DNA of 64,000 bases from JADJLQ01 sp031417835 (GCA_031417835.1 JANOWJ010000192.1:54554-118553), one strand, 5' to 3'; positions 45,624-57,000 are shown, counted from the first letter of the stretch. Notes: generated from the letters alone by a model not told the origin. Numbers and translations are program-made.

Positions 45624-46910
45624 ATGTTTTCGCCGTCTCACCATCTGTCAGGTACTTCTATGTATGAAGTCAATATGCGTCAATATACCGCGTCTGGCAC
45701 GTTTCAAGCCTTTAGTTTGCATCTTCCAAGATTGAAAGATATGGGCATCGATATCCTATGGTTTATGCCATTGACACCGATATCCATCAAAGAAAGAAAA
45801 GGGACCTTGGGGAGTTACTATGCGGCATCTGATTATACTACAATCAATCCGGAATATGGGACTTCAGATGATTTCAAAAAACTAGTGAGCAAAGCGCACG
45901 ATCTTGGCTTTAAAGTAATGATAGACTGGGTGGCCAACCATACCGGATGGGATCATACCTGGACTCATCGATATCCTCATTATTATTTGAAGAACGATCA
46001 AGGTATGTTTTTTGAAAAAAATGGCTGGGAAGATGTAATCGACTTGGATTATAACAATGCCGAAATGCGGCAAAGTATGATCGAATGCATGGGCTTTTGG
46101 ATTCATGAGTATAACATTGATGGATTTAGATGTGATATGGCAATGTTAGTCCCTATAGACTTTTGGTTAGAAGCCAGGACTACACTCGATCAGGTCAAAC
46201 CATTGATTTGGCTCGGAGAGTGTGAAGATCCTCATTATTTCGAAGCCTTTGATATGCTTTATGCTTGGGAATGGATGCATTTGACTAAAGCAGTGGCGCA
46301 CAGCAATGCTAACAAGCATGACTTAGCGGATATCATGTACAAGTATCTTTCTTGTAAAAACCGGAATCAACGACATTTATATTTTACTTCCAATCACGAT
46401 GAAAACAGTTGGAATGGGACAGAATATGAACGCTATGGCCATGCTGCATTACTTTATGCTGCATTGACCACATTATTACCTGATAGTATACCATTAATTT
46501 ATTCTGGCCAGGAACTACCAGTTCAACATCGGCTCAAATTTTTTGACAAAGATGAAATCATATGGACAATGGCTCAACCTCAGCTACATTCCTTTTATCA
46601 GGCCCTGATCCAATTGCGACATCGTTCCAAATGGTATCAAGCTATTGACACCCCGCCTAGTAGCATCAATAGCTTAACTCATGATGATGCAATTTTTACG
46701 TTGCATATTGGATACGGCGGTGATGGAGATATATTTGCTATATTTAATCTAAGGCCCGATCATATAACGTTCCATCTCCATGTTGAATCATTGATAGGGA
46801 AATACAGAAACATCTACACTGGTTCAATTATAGAACCAGAGGTAGAAAGAGATGTGATTTTAAATGGTTTTGAGTTCAGGGTATTCCAAAACCTTATCCA
46901 AAACACTTAA
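45624..46910 (+). CDS. GH13 alpha-amylase family enzyme, no signal peptide
   Basis: A 428-aa glycoside hydrolase related to the lipoprotein at 11744-13132: shared phrases include MYEVNMRQYTASGTF, DILWFMPLTPISIKERKGTLGSYY and FTSNHDENSW. The nucleophile Asp171 (IDGFRCDMAM), acid/base Glu199 (WLGECED) and Asp259 are present. It has no signal peptide or lipobox, so it should be cytoplasmic, acting on imported or stored alpha-glucan, while the paralogue acts at the envelope. It lies 13 bp after trmN6. Specificity unknown. Confidence 0.92.
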   Translation: MFSPSHHLSGTSMYEVNMRQYTASGTFQAFSLHLPRLKDMGIDILWFMPLTPISIKERKGTLGSYYAASDYTTINPEYGTSDDFKKLVSKAHDLGFKVMIDWVANHTGWDHTWTHRYPHYYLKNDQGMFFEKNGWEDVIDLDYNNAEMRQSMIECMGFWIHEYNIDGFRCDMAMLVPIDFWLEARTTLDQVKPLIWLGECEDPHYFEAFDMLYAWEWMHLTKAVAHSNANKHDLADIMYKYLSCKNRNQRHLYFTSNHDENSWNGTEYERYGHAALLYAALTTLLPDSIPLIYSGQELPVQHRLKFFDKDEIIWTMAQPQLHSFYQALIQLRHRSKWYQAIDTPPSSINSLTHDDAIFTLHIGYGGDGDIFAIFNLRPDHITFHLHVESLIGKYRNIYTGSIIEPEVERDVILNGFEFRVFQNLIQNT

Positions 46911-46920
46911 AAAAGAAGAC

Positions 46921-47166
46921 TCAGGCTAGAGAATCGATTAATTCTTGTGCTTTTGAGAGGATAGAAGTGTCTTCAAGTTCGACGATACCTCCATGAGGTC
47001 CCGGTTGGATATGTTGATCAACAATCTTTCCATCGACAAATTTTTTAGCCCCAAAATAATTCCGCACTGTCTGTTCATCGAGATTCAAATCATGTGCAAT
47101 TTTGGATACACCGCCAGTAGGGAGCATGTGCTTGATCTGACGCAATTCTTCAAATGTAATGTGCAT
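46921..47166 (-). CDS. Small conserved HTH DNA-binding-like protein
   Basis: An 81-aa protein with a helix-turn-helix-like core (LPTGGVSKIAHDLNLDEQTVRNYFGAKKF, about 15-43) and a distinctive GPHGGIVELEDTSILSKAQELI tail. Very similar short proteins are, as I recall, widespread in Bacteroidota, all with unknown role. It may be a nucleoid-linked or transcription factor. Its stop is 10 bp from the stop of the convergent GH13 gene. Confidence 0.7.
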   Translation of the reverse strand: MHITFEELRQIKHMLPTGGVSKIAHDLNLDEQTVRNYFGAKKFVDGKIVDQHIQPGPHGGIVELEDTSILSKAQELIDSLA

Positions 47167-47272
47167 AATACAAATGGATTTTAGTTAATTTAAAATTGTG
47201 TGTGCTAAATTTAATCAATCTAAAGTCCAAAAGCAAGTCAAGATCCCAATATTAACAAAAATGACTAGGTTT

Positions 47273-48391
47273 TTAATGGGTCAATATCGTTTCGACTGGC
47301 TCGTAGTTGAGGTTAAAGGCTGCAGCGACTCCCTCATAGACTACCTTGCCATGCACGATATTCAATCCACGACGCAAGCCAAGATTTTCAATACAAGCCT
47401 TTTTCCAACCTTTGGTAGCCAACTCAATGACATAAGGTAAGGTTGCATTGGTAAGCGCTATTGTAGAGGTGTAAGGCACAGCACCTGGCATATTAGCTAC
47501 ACAATAATGTACGATGCCATCTATGATAAAGGTGGGATCAGCATGGGTGGTAGGCTTGCACGTTTCTATACAGCCACCTTGATCGACTGCTACATCTACC
47601 AGGACGGTACCAGGGCGCATCTCTTGCAACATATCTCGGGTGATGAGATGTGGAGCTTTGGCACCGGGTATCAGCACTGCACCTACGATGAGATCATGAT
47701 TGCCTATCAGCCTGCGGATGTTGTATTCATTACTATACATCGTGATGACATTTGGAGGCAACATATCAGACAAATACCGAAGCCTATTTAAATTGAGATC
47801 AAGGATAGTGACTATAGCACCCAGGCCAGCAGCCATTTTTGCAGCTTGCGTCCCGACCACACCTCCTCCGAGTATCAAAACTTTACCGGGCGGCACTCCT
47901 GGCACTCCACCCAGTAGGATGCCACGGCCTTGCGAAGGTTTTTCGAGATATTTGGCCCCTTGCTGTATTGCCATTCGACCTGCGACTTCTGACATTGGTA
48001 TCAATAGGGGTAATGATCGATCTGCCGCTTCGACGGTTTCATAAGCCAGGCATACCGGCTGATTCTTAATCATGGCATGTGTCAATTCTTCACCAGAAGC
48101 AAAATGAAAGTAGGTGAATACCAAATGGTGATCTTTTATCAAAGGATACTCTGAAGCAATAGGCTCCTTGACTTTTAAGATCATATCAGCGGAAGCATAG
48201 GTCTCCTCAATGGAAGATAACACCACAGCGCCAGCCTGGGTATAATCGTCATCACTAAATCCACTGCCTTCTCCGGCACTAGTTTGTAGCATGACTTGAT
48301 GGCCGCGTTTTAAAAGCTCCATGACGCCTGCTGGAGTCACTGCTACGCGGTTTTCATCACTTTTAATTTCTTTTGGTACACCGATTTTCAT
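47273..48391 (-). CDS. ald: Alanine dehydrogenase
   Basis: A 372-aa NAD-dependent L-alanine dehydrogenase of the usual length, interconverting alanine with pyruvate and ammonia. Landmarks: MKIGVPKEIKSDENRVAVTPAGV at the start, the catalytic Lys in MILKVKEPIASEY, catalytic His in VFTYFHFAS, the Rossmann segment KVLILGGGVVGTQAAKMAAGLGA, DVAVDQGGCIET and VANMPGAVPYTSTIALTNATLPY. The N-domain and NAD domain are complete, so it is neither the short PntA part nor saccharopine dehydrogenase. Confidence 0.95.
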   Translation of the reverse strand: MKIGVPKEIKSDENRVAVTPAGVMELLKRGHQVMLQTSAGEGSGFSDDDYTQAGAVVLSSIEETYASADMILKVKEPIASEYPLIKDHHLVFTYFHFASGEELTHAMIKNQPVCLAYETVEAADRSLPLLIPMSEVAGRMAIQQGAKYLEKPSQGRGILLGGVPGVPPGKVLILGGGVVGTQAAKMAAGLGAIVTILDLNLNRLRYLSDMLPPNVITMYSNEYNIRRLIGNHDLIVGAVLIPGAKAPHLITRDMLQEMRPGTVLVDVAVDQGGCIETCKPTTHADPTFIIDGIVHYCVANMPGAVPYTSTIALTNATLPYVIELATKGWKKACIENLGLRRGLNIVHGKVVYEGVAAAFNLNYEPVETILTH

Positions 48392-48472
48392 AAAAAGGTA
48401 AATTTTATTGGTTAAGGCAGCTCAATTTGAATGCAGAACCAAAAATAATTTGTTTATTTCAATAAGTATAAT

Positions 48473-48506
48473 AAAAAAAAGCCTGTAAATTTTACAGGCC
48501 TTTTTA
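48473..48506 (-). terminator. Intrinsic terminator downstream of first giant protein gene
   Basis: GCCTGTA...TACAGGC inverted repeat at 48481-48499 (9-bp complement if the centre is counted, realistic 7-bp stem with 5-base loop). It is flanked by A-runs and T-runs on both sides; on the reverse strand a run of eight Ts follows, so it ends the transcript from 53665. Confidence 0.8.
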
Positions 48507-48535
48507 AATTACATAAGTTGATTTATCGTTTGACC

Positions 48536-51500
48536 TTAATGCAGTAAAATCATTTTCTTGCTTGTTTTAAAGTGATCCGTTTCAATGCTGTAGTAATAGA
48601 TACCGGAAGATCCCAATGTAGAGGCATCAATCGCCCATTGATTAGTGCCTTTATGCCCAGTCACCTTATGATATAAGATTACTTTTCCCATAATGTCTGT
48701 AATGCGTAGTTGTACAGCTTCAGATTGAGCCAATTCAAAATAAACATTAGTCGAAATCTTAAATGGATTTGGAGTGTTCTGATACAATTCATAACGATCT
48801 GTCACGGAAGGACTTTGATGGTCAAATTGTAATCCTACACCCATTATCGAAACTCCATTAAAAGACTCCGTCTTAGTCATCCGGGAATTAATGATCAGTT
48901 GCTCGCTCAATTTCAGAGATTTTTTAGCTCTCACTTTAATCTTAAATAAAGGAGACTCCGGATCAAAAGTTTTGCAGGATGTGTTTTCCCAGCTTGTAGT
49001 GAGTGTTTGACCAAAGGAGCCAAAATTTCTTTGATCAATACCCAGTCCAAGATTTACGATATCTAAGATTTCCAATCCAGGATGAGCTATTGTAAATTGG
49101 AAGGTCTCTATAGTATTAAAGTTAGGTGAATGGAAAACGATTTCGGTCACTTCTCCGGGTAATAGCGACTGATCTTTGATCATAAAGTAAAGGTTCTGAC
49201 CGCTGTTTCTAGATTCTGTGCCAGACAAGGAGTGTGCGGTCACCGTGTGATTGACATCTCCTATTTTGATTCCGACAAAGTCACTATTCAAAGCATCGAT
49301 CGTAAGGGCTTTAATCTCTAAATGATCAGGAGCATCAAACGGTCTGGAGGGATCAAAAGTGTATTTCTTAGGGACAAATTTCCAAGAGGCGTTGGTCGGG
49401 AATGTCTCAATTACATTTAAGACCAGTTTTCTGAGTTCGATTAAATCCGTAGTATTGATTTCTTTATCATTATTGATATCAGCGGCTATGAGGGTATATG
49501 GATCCTGAATAGGATCTAGACCCATGATATGTTTTTGAATCTTTAATAAATCGATGGTACTGACTCCATTGGACGCCAGGTCATTTCTACGAGGTTTAAT
49601 AGCATAATTTCCATTCAATGGAAGATTGAGAAATGCGTACTGACCTGTATTATTCGTTTTATAAGAGGGTATATAAGCGCTGGACTTGCCTTCAACCAAC
49701 ACGTGCTCTACGGTCTGGTTTTGTTGAGTCATGATCACACCGGAAATACTGCCTTGGATACTTTTTGAATCCTCGCAAATATTGCCACTTCCATCTTGTA
49801 CACTTATATAGGTTCGACAGAAATCGTTATTACCTGCTTCATCCCATACATAGATATCTACCTCTAGTGTAAATGAAATCCCGTTGGGAATATCTTTGCA
49901 ATCTAGTAATCTGCAACTGTCTCCGCGATTTGGCCCAAAACCAAATCGGAGATTCTCTTTTGCCGTACAGTTATCTGTACTTCCGGCATTTAAGTCGCTA
50001 GCCCATATTTTGACAGATCCTGTAGAAGGCATAATCACGGTAGCCACACCATTGTAACAATATGGAGTAGGTTTTTTACAATCCTTTACGGTCAAAACAA
50101 AAGTAGAAGTATCTTCATTTCCACAATTGTCTTCCGCAATGACATGGACCAAAGAGGTACCTTGTTTATGTACTATACTCAATGCAGTCACATTTGCACT
50201 TTGTTTATCTATACTGCTTTTATTGTATCGTTTGGCTAATAAGTCTGCTGCATCGGGTTTTTCATCCAATTCCCAACGATAGGATAGGAAGTTAGTTGCA
50301 GTACAATTATCTGTAGCTTTGAATGGGATACTCACAGTAGGTAAGGAACAATCATTGCTAAAGATACAGACGGTCGTATCCCTTGTAGTGACCACCGGTG
50401 CTATCGTATCCCGCACCAAAATAATTTGAATGTAGGTGATAAAGCCATCTCCATTATCCTTTACATGTCGGTATACGCATGGCCTTTTGACCACATCGGC
50501 GACATTGCGATCATCTACGATAATATCCTGTGCGCGATCATGTTGATTTGGATCAAATTTGCACCAATCCACGATACGCCAAGTCCTTAAAATCTTATAA
50601 CAAGCATCGGGTACGATATCAAATTTTTGATCTTCATAATTTATGCCAACTAATTCGCATTCGTCATCCATGACGATAGGTCGACCGATGGCTTCTGGTG
50701 AGATATCTTCTTGATTGCCACAAAGACTGACTTTATCCGCAGGGAACAGGACTTCAAAATCCGAACGATGCTTAGTGGTTATCTTTTGATCGACTGTGAC
50801 GAAATTGCCACATTTGTCTTTTGCATCCCAAGTTCTTTTTATCCAACCATTGCCACATTTATCAAAAAAGGATACATCGGCAGATTTGAGACTGGTCAGA
50901 TCGATCCAACAGTTGTCCCAGATATAAAACGTGCCGACAGCTGCAGGCGAAATGGAGCCTGGGTTGCCACTCCTAAGCACAGGAGTATCAAAGGCATTTA
51001 AGGGATTTACTTTTCCGGCTGCATCAGAGGAGTCGAGGATCAACCAGCTGCGACAATATAACGGAGCCCAAGATTTTTCACTGGAGGGGCAAGGTACCAT
51101 GATTCCGTGTTCGTCCGGATGACTTCCGCCATATACATTACATCCATACCAGCCATAGAATTTGCCGGTAGGATCGATCGTATCCTTTGATTCGCTGTCG
51201 TTTTCTACTTTAGATTCTATTTGATGGTATGCAACACCCAAGCCATCTACGCAGGTGTGATCTGTACCATTATCGGTAGTATATGAATCATCATTGCATT
51301 TTGCGTATTCATACTGATCCCCTACGTTAGAAGATACATTATCGCAATACCAAAACTTGTCTCTTGGATCTTCTGCTACCGGTGGAGTTTTGTCATCGAT
51401 CAATATGCGGATCATACAATCACTGTACAATCTTTTACTACACGTATTGCCTGGAGCTTGGGTGGATTGATTTATTGAGGTGGCCAGTCCTGAGTGGAAA

Positions 51501-53665
51501 TATTCTGGGAAACATAAAAAAACAATGTCTAATGAAGCAAAAGGGATAAGATTAGTAGCCCCTTCGTATACGGGTTCATATAAATTTTTTGGATCTGCCA
51601 GAAGTGAATTTATTAATTGATCATATTTGCCAATGCAACTCCATGGGAATCTGCTCTCACAAAGTATGTTCAAATTGTTTTTAAACTGATAATTGTGCCA
51701 TAAAAAGTAAGTAGGGTAGGTGTTATAGCAAAACCAGGCATGAGATCCGCAGGTGAAAATATGATCGTCTAGTCTCGGAATGCCGCAAGCTTCGTAGACT
51801 CTCAAGATGACTTGATTTTCCTTGCATTCTGTCAGATCTATATATTCTTTAAAAACATAACAGTTAATCCAGTTTTCGATAATCAGATCATATTTCGATT
51901 TATCTTTCCAATAAGCTGCTTTGCCACATGAGTCTTCCATTTGCTTAGCAAATTTAGCTCGATAGTGTGCAACAGTATCCATTTGAGCTACTGCGAAATG
52001 GAGTACATCACAACAATTGTCTCTGCTGCCATTATCCAGATCAGCTGCATAGATTCGGCTCCAACATTTATCTGGATCGATCGTCGTCTGAGTGATTTCA
52101 TCGCACACCGGATTAGGCGGTGTCTCATCCGTGATACAGACCAGTGCTACTGCAGCAAATGTAGTTTGTACGACGCTGACCACTTGCTCAGTACCTCTGA
52201 TTTTTACAAGTATTGGATTATTTGCATTGTTATAACAGGGATCTTGAGCTTGAATCCTGACTGCATAACAATTGCGGGGCATCGTAAAATCTTTTAGATA
52301 TTCCGGTAGGATTATATCCGGTATTGCATTACTTACTAAATAGTTGTTTGGGCTAGCTGGCAGTGAAAAACATTCCCTAGGATTCCCGTTTTTCACAAAA
52401 GCGGATCCTGGTTTAGTAGGATCAGAATAGGTCACTGTATATTGTTGAGTTACTTTAGAGCAATCTTCAGTTTTTACACTATCGATACACACTGGAGCAT
52501 AACAATCATGGATATTTGCGACAGCATTTATTCTATATCCAGGCACTATGATATCATAATTAATACCAAAAAAAGTAGTTGGTATTGTAAAAAAAGTTTT
52601 GACGATCGGTGCTACTTTATCCTCTACGCTAATGTATTGAATACAGAGCGTATCAGTACCTGTGCACCAGTTCGTAAATCTCCACTCTCTACGCAGTTTA
52701 AATCCTGTGCCACAAAGTGGGAAGACTAAATCACTATAGGAAACTAACATTTTGCACAACGCGGAAGATGTTTGGTACATACTTATACAAGTATCAACCA
52801 ATACACAGACTCCATTTTGAAGTTTGACGACGCTATCGCGGATGTAAGGAACTACTTTTAGATTCGCATTTATACATTTCTTAAGCGAATTTCCAAATGT
52901 GTCTCTTTTTTGTAATTCAATTAATTTCTCTGGACTGGGATAATTAGCATCTTTTGGATTGGAAGAAAAAACAAACAATTCATGATTTTTTGGATCATTT
53001 TGTGAGCCCGTATTATTAGCTTTTTTGCAGCTCATGATACAGTCCAGCACGATCATATCAGGGCATTTGATCAAAGGAAATGAATCTTTTCGAATACTCA
53101 ACGTGTCTGTGCAGACGACAGAATTACCCCATGTGTCAATCGTCCTTATACGGCGAGTGACTCGTCCTGTGATTCCTACAGAATCGCAGGCAAAATCAGT
53201 CCATGTCAATTTTTCAATTACGGATTTGCCATCCTCACCGCAATTATCAATAATCTCATCTGTTAATTCTTCAATTCGACTATATTGAAAACAACTTATC
53301 GTGTCTGATTTGCAAAAGGGTTGAGGTGGTGCTTTGTCCTCAATCGTGATAAAGCCCCAACAGCTGTTGGATCCGGATTGTACTTGATAGACAAATGTAT
53401 ACCCTAAATGAGATCGGTCCACATTATTGCCCGCGAGTGGAGTGGTCCCAAATGGATAGACTAAATTAAGAGTATAGGCCTGACACGTTATATCAGGATT
53501 CTCCAAAAAATCATCGGCTTGGAATGTTCGCTCACAACTGTTGGAGAGCACTGATGCGTGTACATGGTCATTACAATTAAGACTACAAGATTGGCCCTGG
53601 AGTTGAGCGTATGACAACCAGAATAAAATAGTTGCAATACAAATCGATGAAATTGGCTTGTTCAC
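48536..53665 (-). CDS. Giant T9SS-exported protein with dockerin-like and cohesin-like modules (paralogue 1)
   Basis: A 1709-aa Cys-rich secreted protein. Signal peptide to about residue 25 (QLQGQ). The first 1300 residues are a chain of Ig/HYR-like modules, each with paired Cys and phrases such as DNCG...DTWGNSVVCTDTL, CWGFITIEDKAPPQP and DTIAPVVTTRDTTVC. A carboxypeptidase-regulatory-like module spans about 1305-1366. A dockerin-like module follows (1367-1419) with the loop DINNDKEINTTD. A cohesin-like beta-sandwich follows (about 1491-1620; LLPGEVTEIVFHSPNFNTIETFQF). The last 85 residues (from YQNTPNPF) are a T9SS type A sorting signal. Start is GTG at 53665. Tandem with paralogue 2; likely a cell-surface or extracellular structural protein. 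Confidence 0.85.
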   Translation of the reverse strand: MNKPISSICIATILFWLSYAQLQGQSCSLNCNDHVHASVLSNSCERTFQADDFLENPDITCQAYTLNLVYPFGTTPLAGNNVDRSHLGYTFVYQVQSGSNSCWGFITIEDKAPPQPFCKSDTISCFQYSRIEELTDEIIDNCGEDGKSVIEKLTWTDFACDSVGITGRVTRRIRTIDTWGNSVVCTDTLSIRKDSFPLIKCPDMIVLDCIMSCKKANNTGSQNDPKNHELFVFSSNPKDANYPSPEKLIELQKRDTFGNSLKKCINANLKVVPYIRDSVVKLQNGVCVLVDTCISMYQTSSALCKMLVSYSDLVFPLCGTGFKLRREWRFTNWCTGTDTLCIQYISVEDKVAPIVKTFFTIPTTFFGINYDIIVPGYRINAVANIHDCYAPVCIDSVKTEDCSKVTQQYTVTYSDPTKPGSAFVKNGNPRECFSLPASPNNYLVSNAIPDIILPEYLKDFTMPRNCYAVRIQAQDPCYNNANNPILVKIRGTEQVVSVVQTTFAAVALVCITDETPPNPVCDEITQTTIDPDKCWSRIYAADLDNGSRDNCCDVLHFAVAQMDTVAHYRAKFAKQMEDSCGKAAYWKDKSKYDLIIENWINCYVFKEYIDLTECKENQVILRVYEACGIPRLDDHIFTCGSHAWFCYNTYPTYFLWHNYQFKNNLNILCESRFPWSCIGKYDQLINSLLADPKNLYEPVYEGATNLIPFASLDIVFLCFPEYFHSGLATSINQSTQAPGNTCSKRLYSDCMIRILIDDKTPPVAEDPRDKFWYCDNVSSNVGDQYEYAKCNDDSYTTDNGTDHTCVDGLGVAYHQIESKVENDSESKDTIDPTGKFYGWYGCNVYGGSHPDEHGIMVPCPSSEKSWAPLYCRSWLILDSSDAAGKVNPLNAFDTPVLRSGNPGSISPAAVGTFYIWDNCWIDLTSLKSADVSFFDKCGNGWIKRTWDAKDKCGNFVTVDQKITTKHRSDFEVLFPADKVSLCGNQEDISPEAIGRPIVMDDECELVGINYEDQKFDIVPDACYKILRTWRIVDWCKFDPNQHDRAQDIIVDDRNVADVVKRPCVYRHVKDNGDGFITYIQIILVRDTIAPVVTTRDTTVCIFSNDCSLPTVSIPFKATDNCTATNFLSYRWELDEKPDAADLLAKRYNKSSIDKQSANVTALSIVHKQGTSLVHVIAEDNCGNEDTSTFVLTVKDCKKPTPYCYNGVATVIMPSTGSVKIWASDLNAGSTDNCTAKENLRFGFGPNRGDSCRLLDCKDIPNGISFTLEVDIYVWDEAGNNDFCRTYISVQDGSGNICEDSKSIQGSISGVIMTQQNQTVEHVLVEGKSSAYIPSYKTNNTGQYAFLNLPLNGNYAIKPRRNDLASNGVSTIDLLKIQKHIMGLDPIQDPYTLIAADINNDKEINTTDLIELRKLVLNVIETFPTNASWKFVPKKYTFDPSRPFDAPDHLEIKALTIDALNSDFVGIKIGDVNHTVTAHSLSGTESRNSGQNLYFMIKDQSLLPGEVTEIVFHSPNFNTIETFQFTIAHPGLEILDIVNLGLGIDQRNFGSFGQTLTTSWENTSCKTFDPESPLFKIKVRAKKSLKLSEQLIINSRMTKTESFNGVSIMGVGLQFDHQSPSVTDRYELYQNTPNPFKISTNVYFELAQSEAVQLRITDIMGKVILYHKVTGHKGTNQWAIDASTLGSSGIYYYSIETDHFKTSKKMILLH

Positions 53666-54049
53666 AGTGATTAATAATTGATTATAATGCTGAAAATTAG
53701 ATTAGAAAGAGCAAAAATCATGCACAAATGGCGATGTATTTGGAATATAAATTTAACTTATAAAAAACTATACTTATATGATACGCATCGATATTGATTG
53801 ATGCTGGATTATACTATAATAAATTATATAATATTAGATTCAACAATTAAACAATGGTGCCTACTGCAGGCTATAAATTGTGATTTCATATTTTAAAAAA
53901 CAAAAATGTATACCATTGAATGCGATAGCTGATGTAAAATAGTATAGATTTTTGGATAAAAAAAAGGACCCGGTTTGTAGCCGGGTCCTTCAAATCAAGA
54001 CAACATTTCTATTAAAATATCATGGTATGATCATGTCGTAGAAAAGGCA
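53666..54049 (-). other. Intergenic region between the giant genes
   Basis: About 384 bp, very AT-rich, containing the terminator of paralogue 2 near 53966-53988 and otherwise the promoter region of paralogue 1. I see no ORF, tRNA-like fold or perfect -7 element; the best candidate (reverse-strand GATTTTTG near 53708-53715) has one mismatch. Confidence 0.5.
53958..53990 (-). terminator. Intrinsic terminator downstream of second giant protein gene
   Basis: GGACCCGG...CCGGGTCC (53966-53973 with 53981-53988, 7-base loop) extended by AA/TT pairs; on the reverse strand a run of Ts follows the stem. It ends the transcript from 59152. Confidence 0.85.
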
Positions 54050-57000
54050 TTACTCAACGAGCAACATCTTTTTAGTATCCGTGAACGATTTAGTTTCGAT
54101 CGTGTAATACAATACACCAGCTCCACCAAAATCAGCTCTTTGAAGTACGAGTCTATTTGCACCTTTGTGACCATCTACTTTAAATGATCGGATGATTTTG
54201 CCGGTCACATCAGATACATTTATGGTAGCTTTTTCACTCTTAGCTAAGTCAAATCCAATACTGGTCTCTGACTTGAATGGATTAGGTGTGTTTTGATACA
54301 GTACATTGCTAGCCAGCGTATTCGATGAGCTTCCAATTTCAAGTATTACGTTTAAAACTTTAGATTCACCGCCTTGTGCTGCATATGCCTCTGCTCGGGT
54401 ATACTTAGAGTTGATTCTAAGGCTCTCACTCAATCTCACATCTTTGGTAGCTTTTACCTTGATGCTGAAAAGTATTTCACCTTTGCGGATTGTACTAGCA
54501 ATACTTGTAGTATTGATCTCGGACCAACTGGTCGTCAGATAGCCTAAGTTTAATTTACTTAACCCAAAGTTGTTCTCATTTACATGCAATGCACCAGGTT
54601 TTATATCTGTAATGGTTAAACCATTTACAGCCATTGAGAATTGGTAGCCTTCGATATTATTGAAGTTATCAGATGTAAACGAAACTGTTGTCTCTTCACC
54701 TGATTTCAATTCACGATCTGCAGCTTTAAATCTCAATGCACCTGAAGCTTCACGTGCCTCTGCACCCAACAAACTGTGAGGAGCCGAAGTAGCATTGACA
54801 TCACCGATCTTGATACCTACGAAGTCTTTATCCAGCTCGTCTTTGCTCAATTGAGTGATATTTAATTGCTCAGGGAATGTGACTTGCAGCGGGTTGCTGA
54901 TTTTGCTGAAATCAAATGACTTCGGTATAAATCTCCAGCTGGTGTTGTTAGGCAATTTGTCGTATACCGTAAGGATCAACTTTCGTAATTCAACTAGATC
55001 GAGTACAGTGAGGTCGTTATTGCGATCAGCATCTGCTGCTACATATTTGTAAGCACTCTTGAACGGTTGTACTCCGAGGATATGTTTTTGAATCAAAACT
55101 AAATCGATCGTACTCACACCATTCATCGGATCATCATCTCGTTTTGGAGTGATGGTGTAGTTTTCTTTCATTGGGAGGCCTTTGAAAGCATATTGACCTT
55201 TATTGTCAGTGAGGTATGTAGGCTGGTTGAATGAACCTTGAATGTTGAGTGCTACTTTTTCTACAGCTTCAGTTTGTTCAGTAGTTACTCGGCCTGTGAT
55301 GATGGCTGCTGCTCCTGCATTATCGGAACATCGATTGCCATTACCATCCTGGATCAATAAATACGTGCGGCAGAAATCACTGTTTCCGGCTAAGTCCCAA
55401 ACATAGATATCTACTTCGATTGTAGCACTGATGCCATTAGGAATGTCAGCACACGTAAACGTGTCGCTGGTGATAGCACCATTCTTATCAAACGAATAGA
55501 TTAAACTTGATTTGGCTGTACAATTATCATAACTACCTGCATTCAGATCGCTAGCCCATACGGTAATTTGACCCGTACTTGGCATGAGCACTGTAGCAAT
55601 ACCATTAAAACAATATGGTGTAGGTTTTTTACAGTCTTTCACCGTCAACAAGAAACTTGTAGTGTCTTCGTTACCACAATTGTCCTCTGCAATTACAAAA
55701 ACCAAATGCGTTCCGTCTTTAATAGTTTTAGAAGCGAATGAAGAAACATTAGGTCCGCTTTTATCATCTATCAATGCTTTAGTATACACTCTGCTCGCTC
55801 TGGCAGAACTACTGGCATTAAGATCGATTTCCCAACGGAAACTTATTTGTTTAGCATCAGTACAGTTATCAGTAGCATTAAATAGAATGGCTAAGTTGGG
55901 TGCTGTACAATCTGCATCCGTACCACTAAATAAACAAACTGTCGTGTCTTTTACGGTTATCACTGGAGCAGCGGTATCGATGACTTTTATAATCTGAGTG
56001 TATGAGATATAGCCATCACCATCATCTTTAAGATGACGATATACGCAATATCGATTTAATACATCAGCTATTTTTCGATCATCGACGATGACTTCACCAT
56101 CTCGATTATGTGCATTTGGATCATATTTGCACCAATCGATCAATTTCCAGGTACGTACTATTTTATAACATGCATCTGGTACAATGTCATATCGTACATC
56201 TTCATAATTTACACCTACCAACTCACATTCATCATCCATGATGATAGGTGAACCAGTAATCTTAGGATCAATATTCGCAGTAGTTGAGCAAGTAATCGTT
56301 AAATCTTGTGGGAACTCCACTTCAAAATCTGATCGATGTTTTACAATGATTTTTTGATCACAAATAATAGTATTGTTACATTTATCTTTTGCAGTCCAGG
56401 TTCGTTTTAACCAGCCATTTCCACAATTGTCGATTTTGATTTCATCCACTTTAGTTATTGTAGGAGCAGTACAATTGTCCCAGATGTAGAATCTTCCAGT
56501 ACCTGCCACTCCTGCGCCTGGGTTGCCTTGTCTGGCAACGGCTGAATCAAACAATGCTGTTGCATTAAACTTGCCAGCTCGATCTGTTTTATCGGTGCAC
56601 AACCAAGTATGGCAATAGATCGGTGACCAAGAGTCACGATTGGAAGTACATGGGTCAATGATAGGACCATGCTCATCCTGATGTGCAGGGCCATAAATGC
56701 TACAACCGTACCATCCAAATGATTTTACGCCAGTACCATCTAGAGTATCTATTAGTGAGCCATCATTTTCAGTGACACATTCAATTGCATTATATGGTGC
56801 GTCTAATCGGTCTCTGCATGTATTATTATCTTGAAAATTGTCCACAGTGTAACTGTCATCATCACATGCATCATCTGCATATTCATAATCACCTCCGATG
56901 ACACCATCACAGAATGCAATTTTATCTAAGGGATCTACGCATACAGGTAGTGTCTTGTCATCTACCAGGATGGTGACCATACAATCATTGTATCGTCGAG

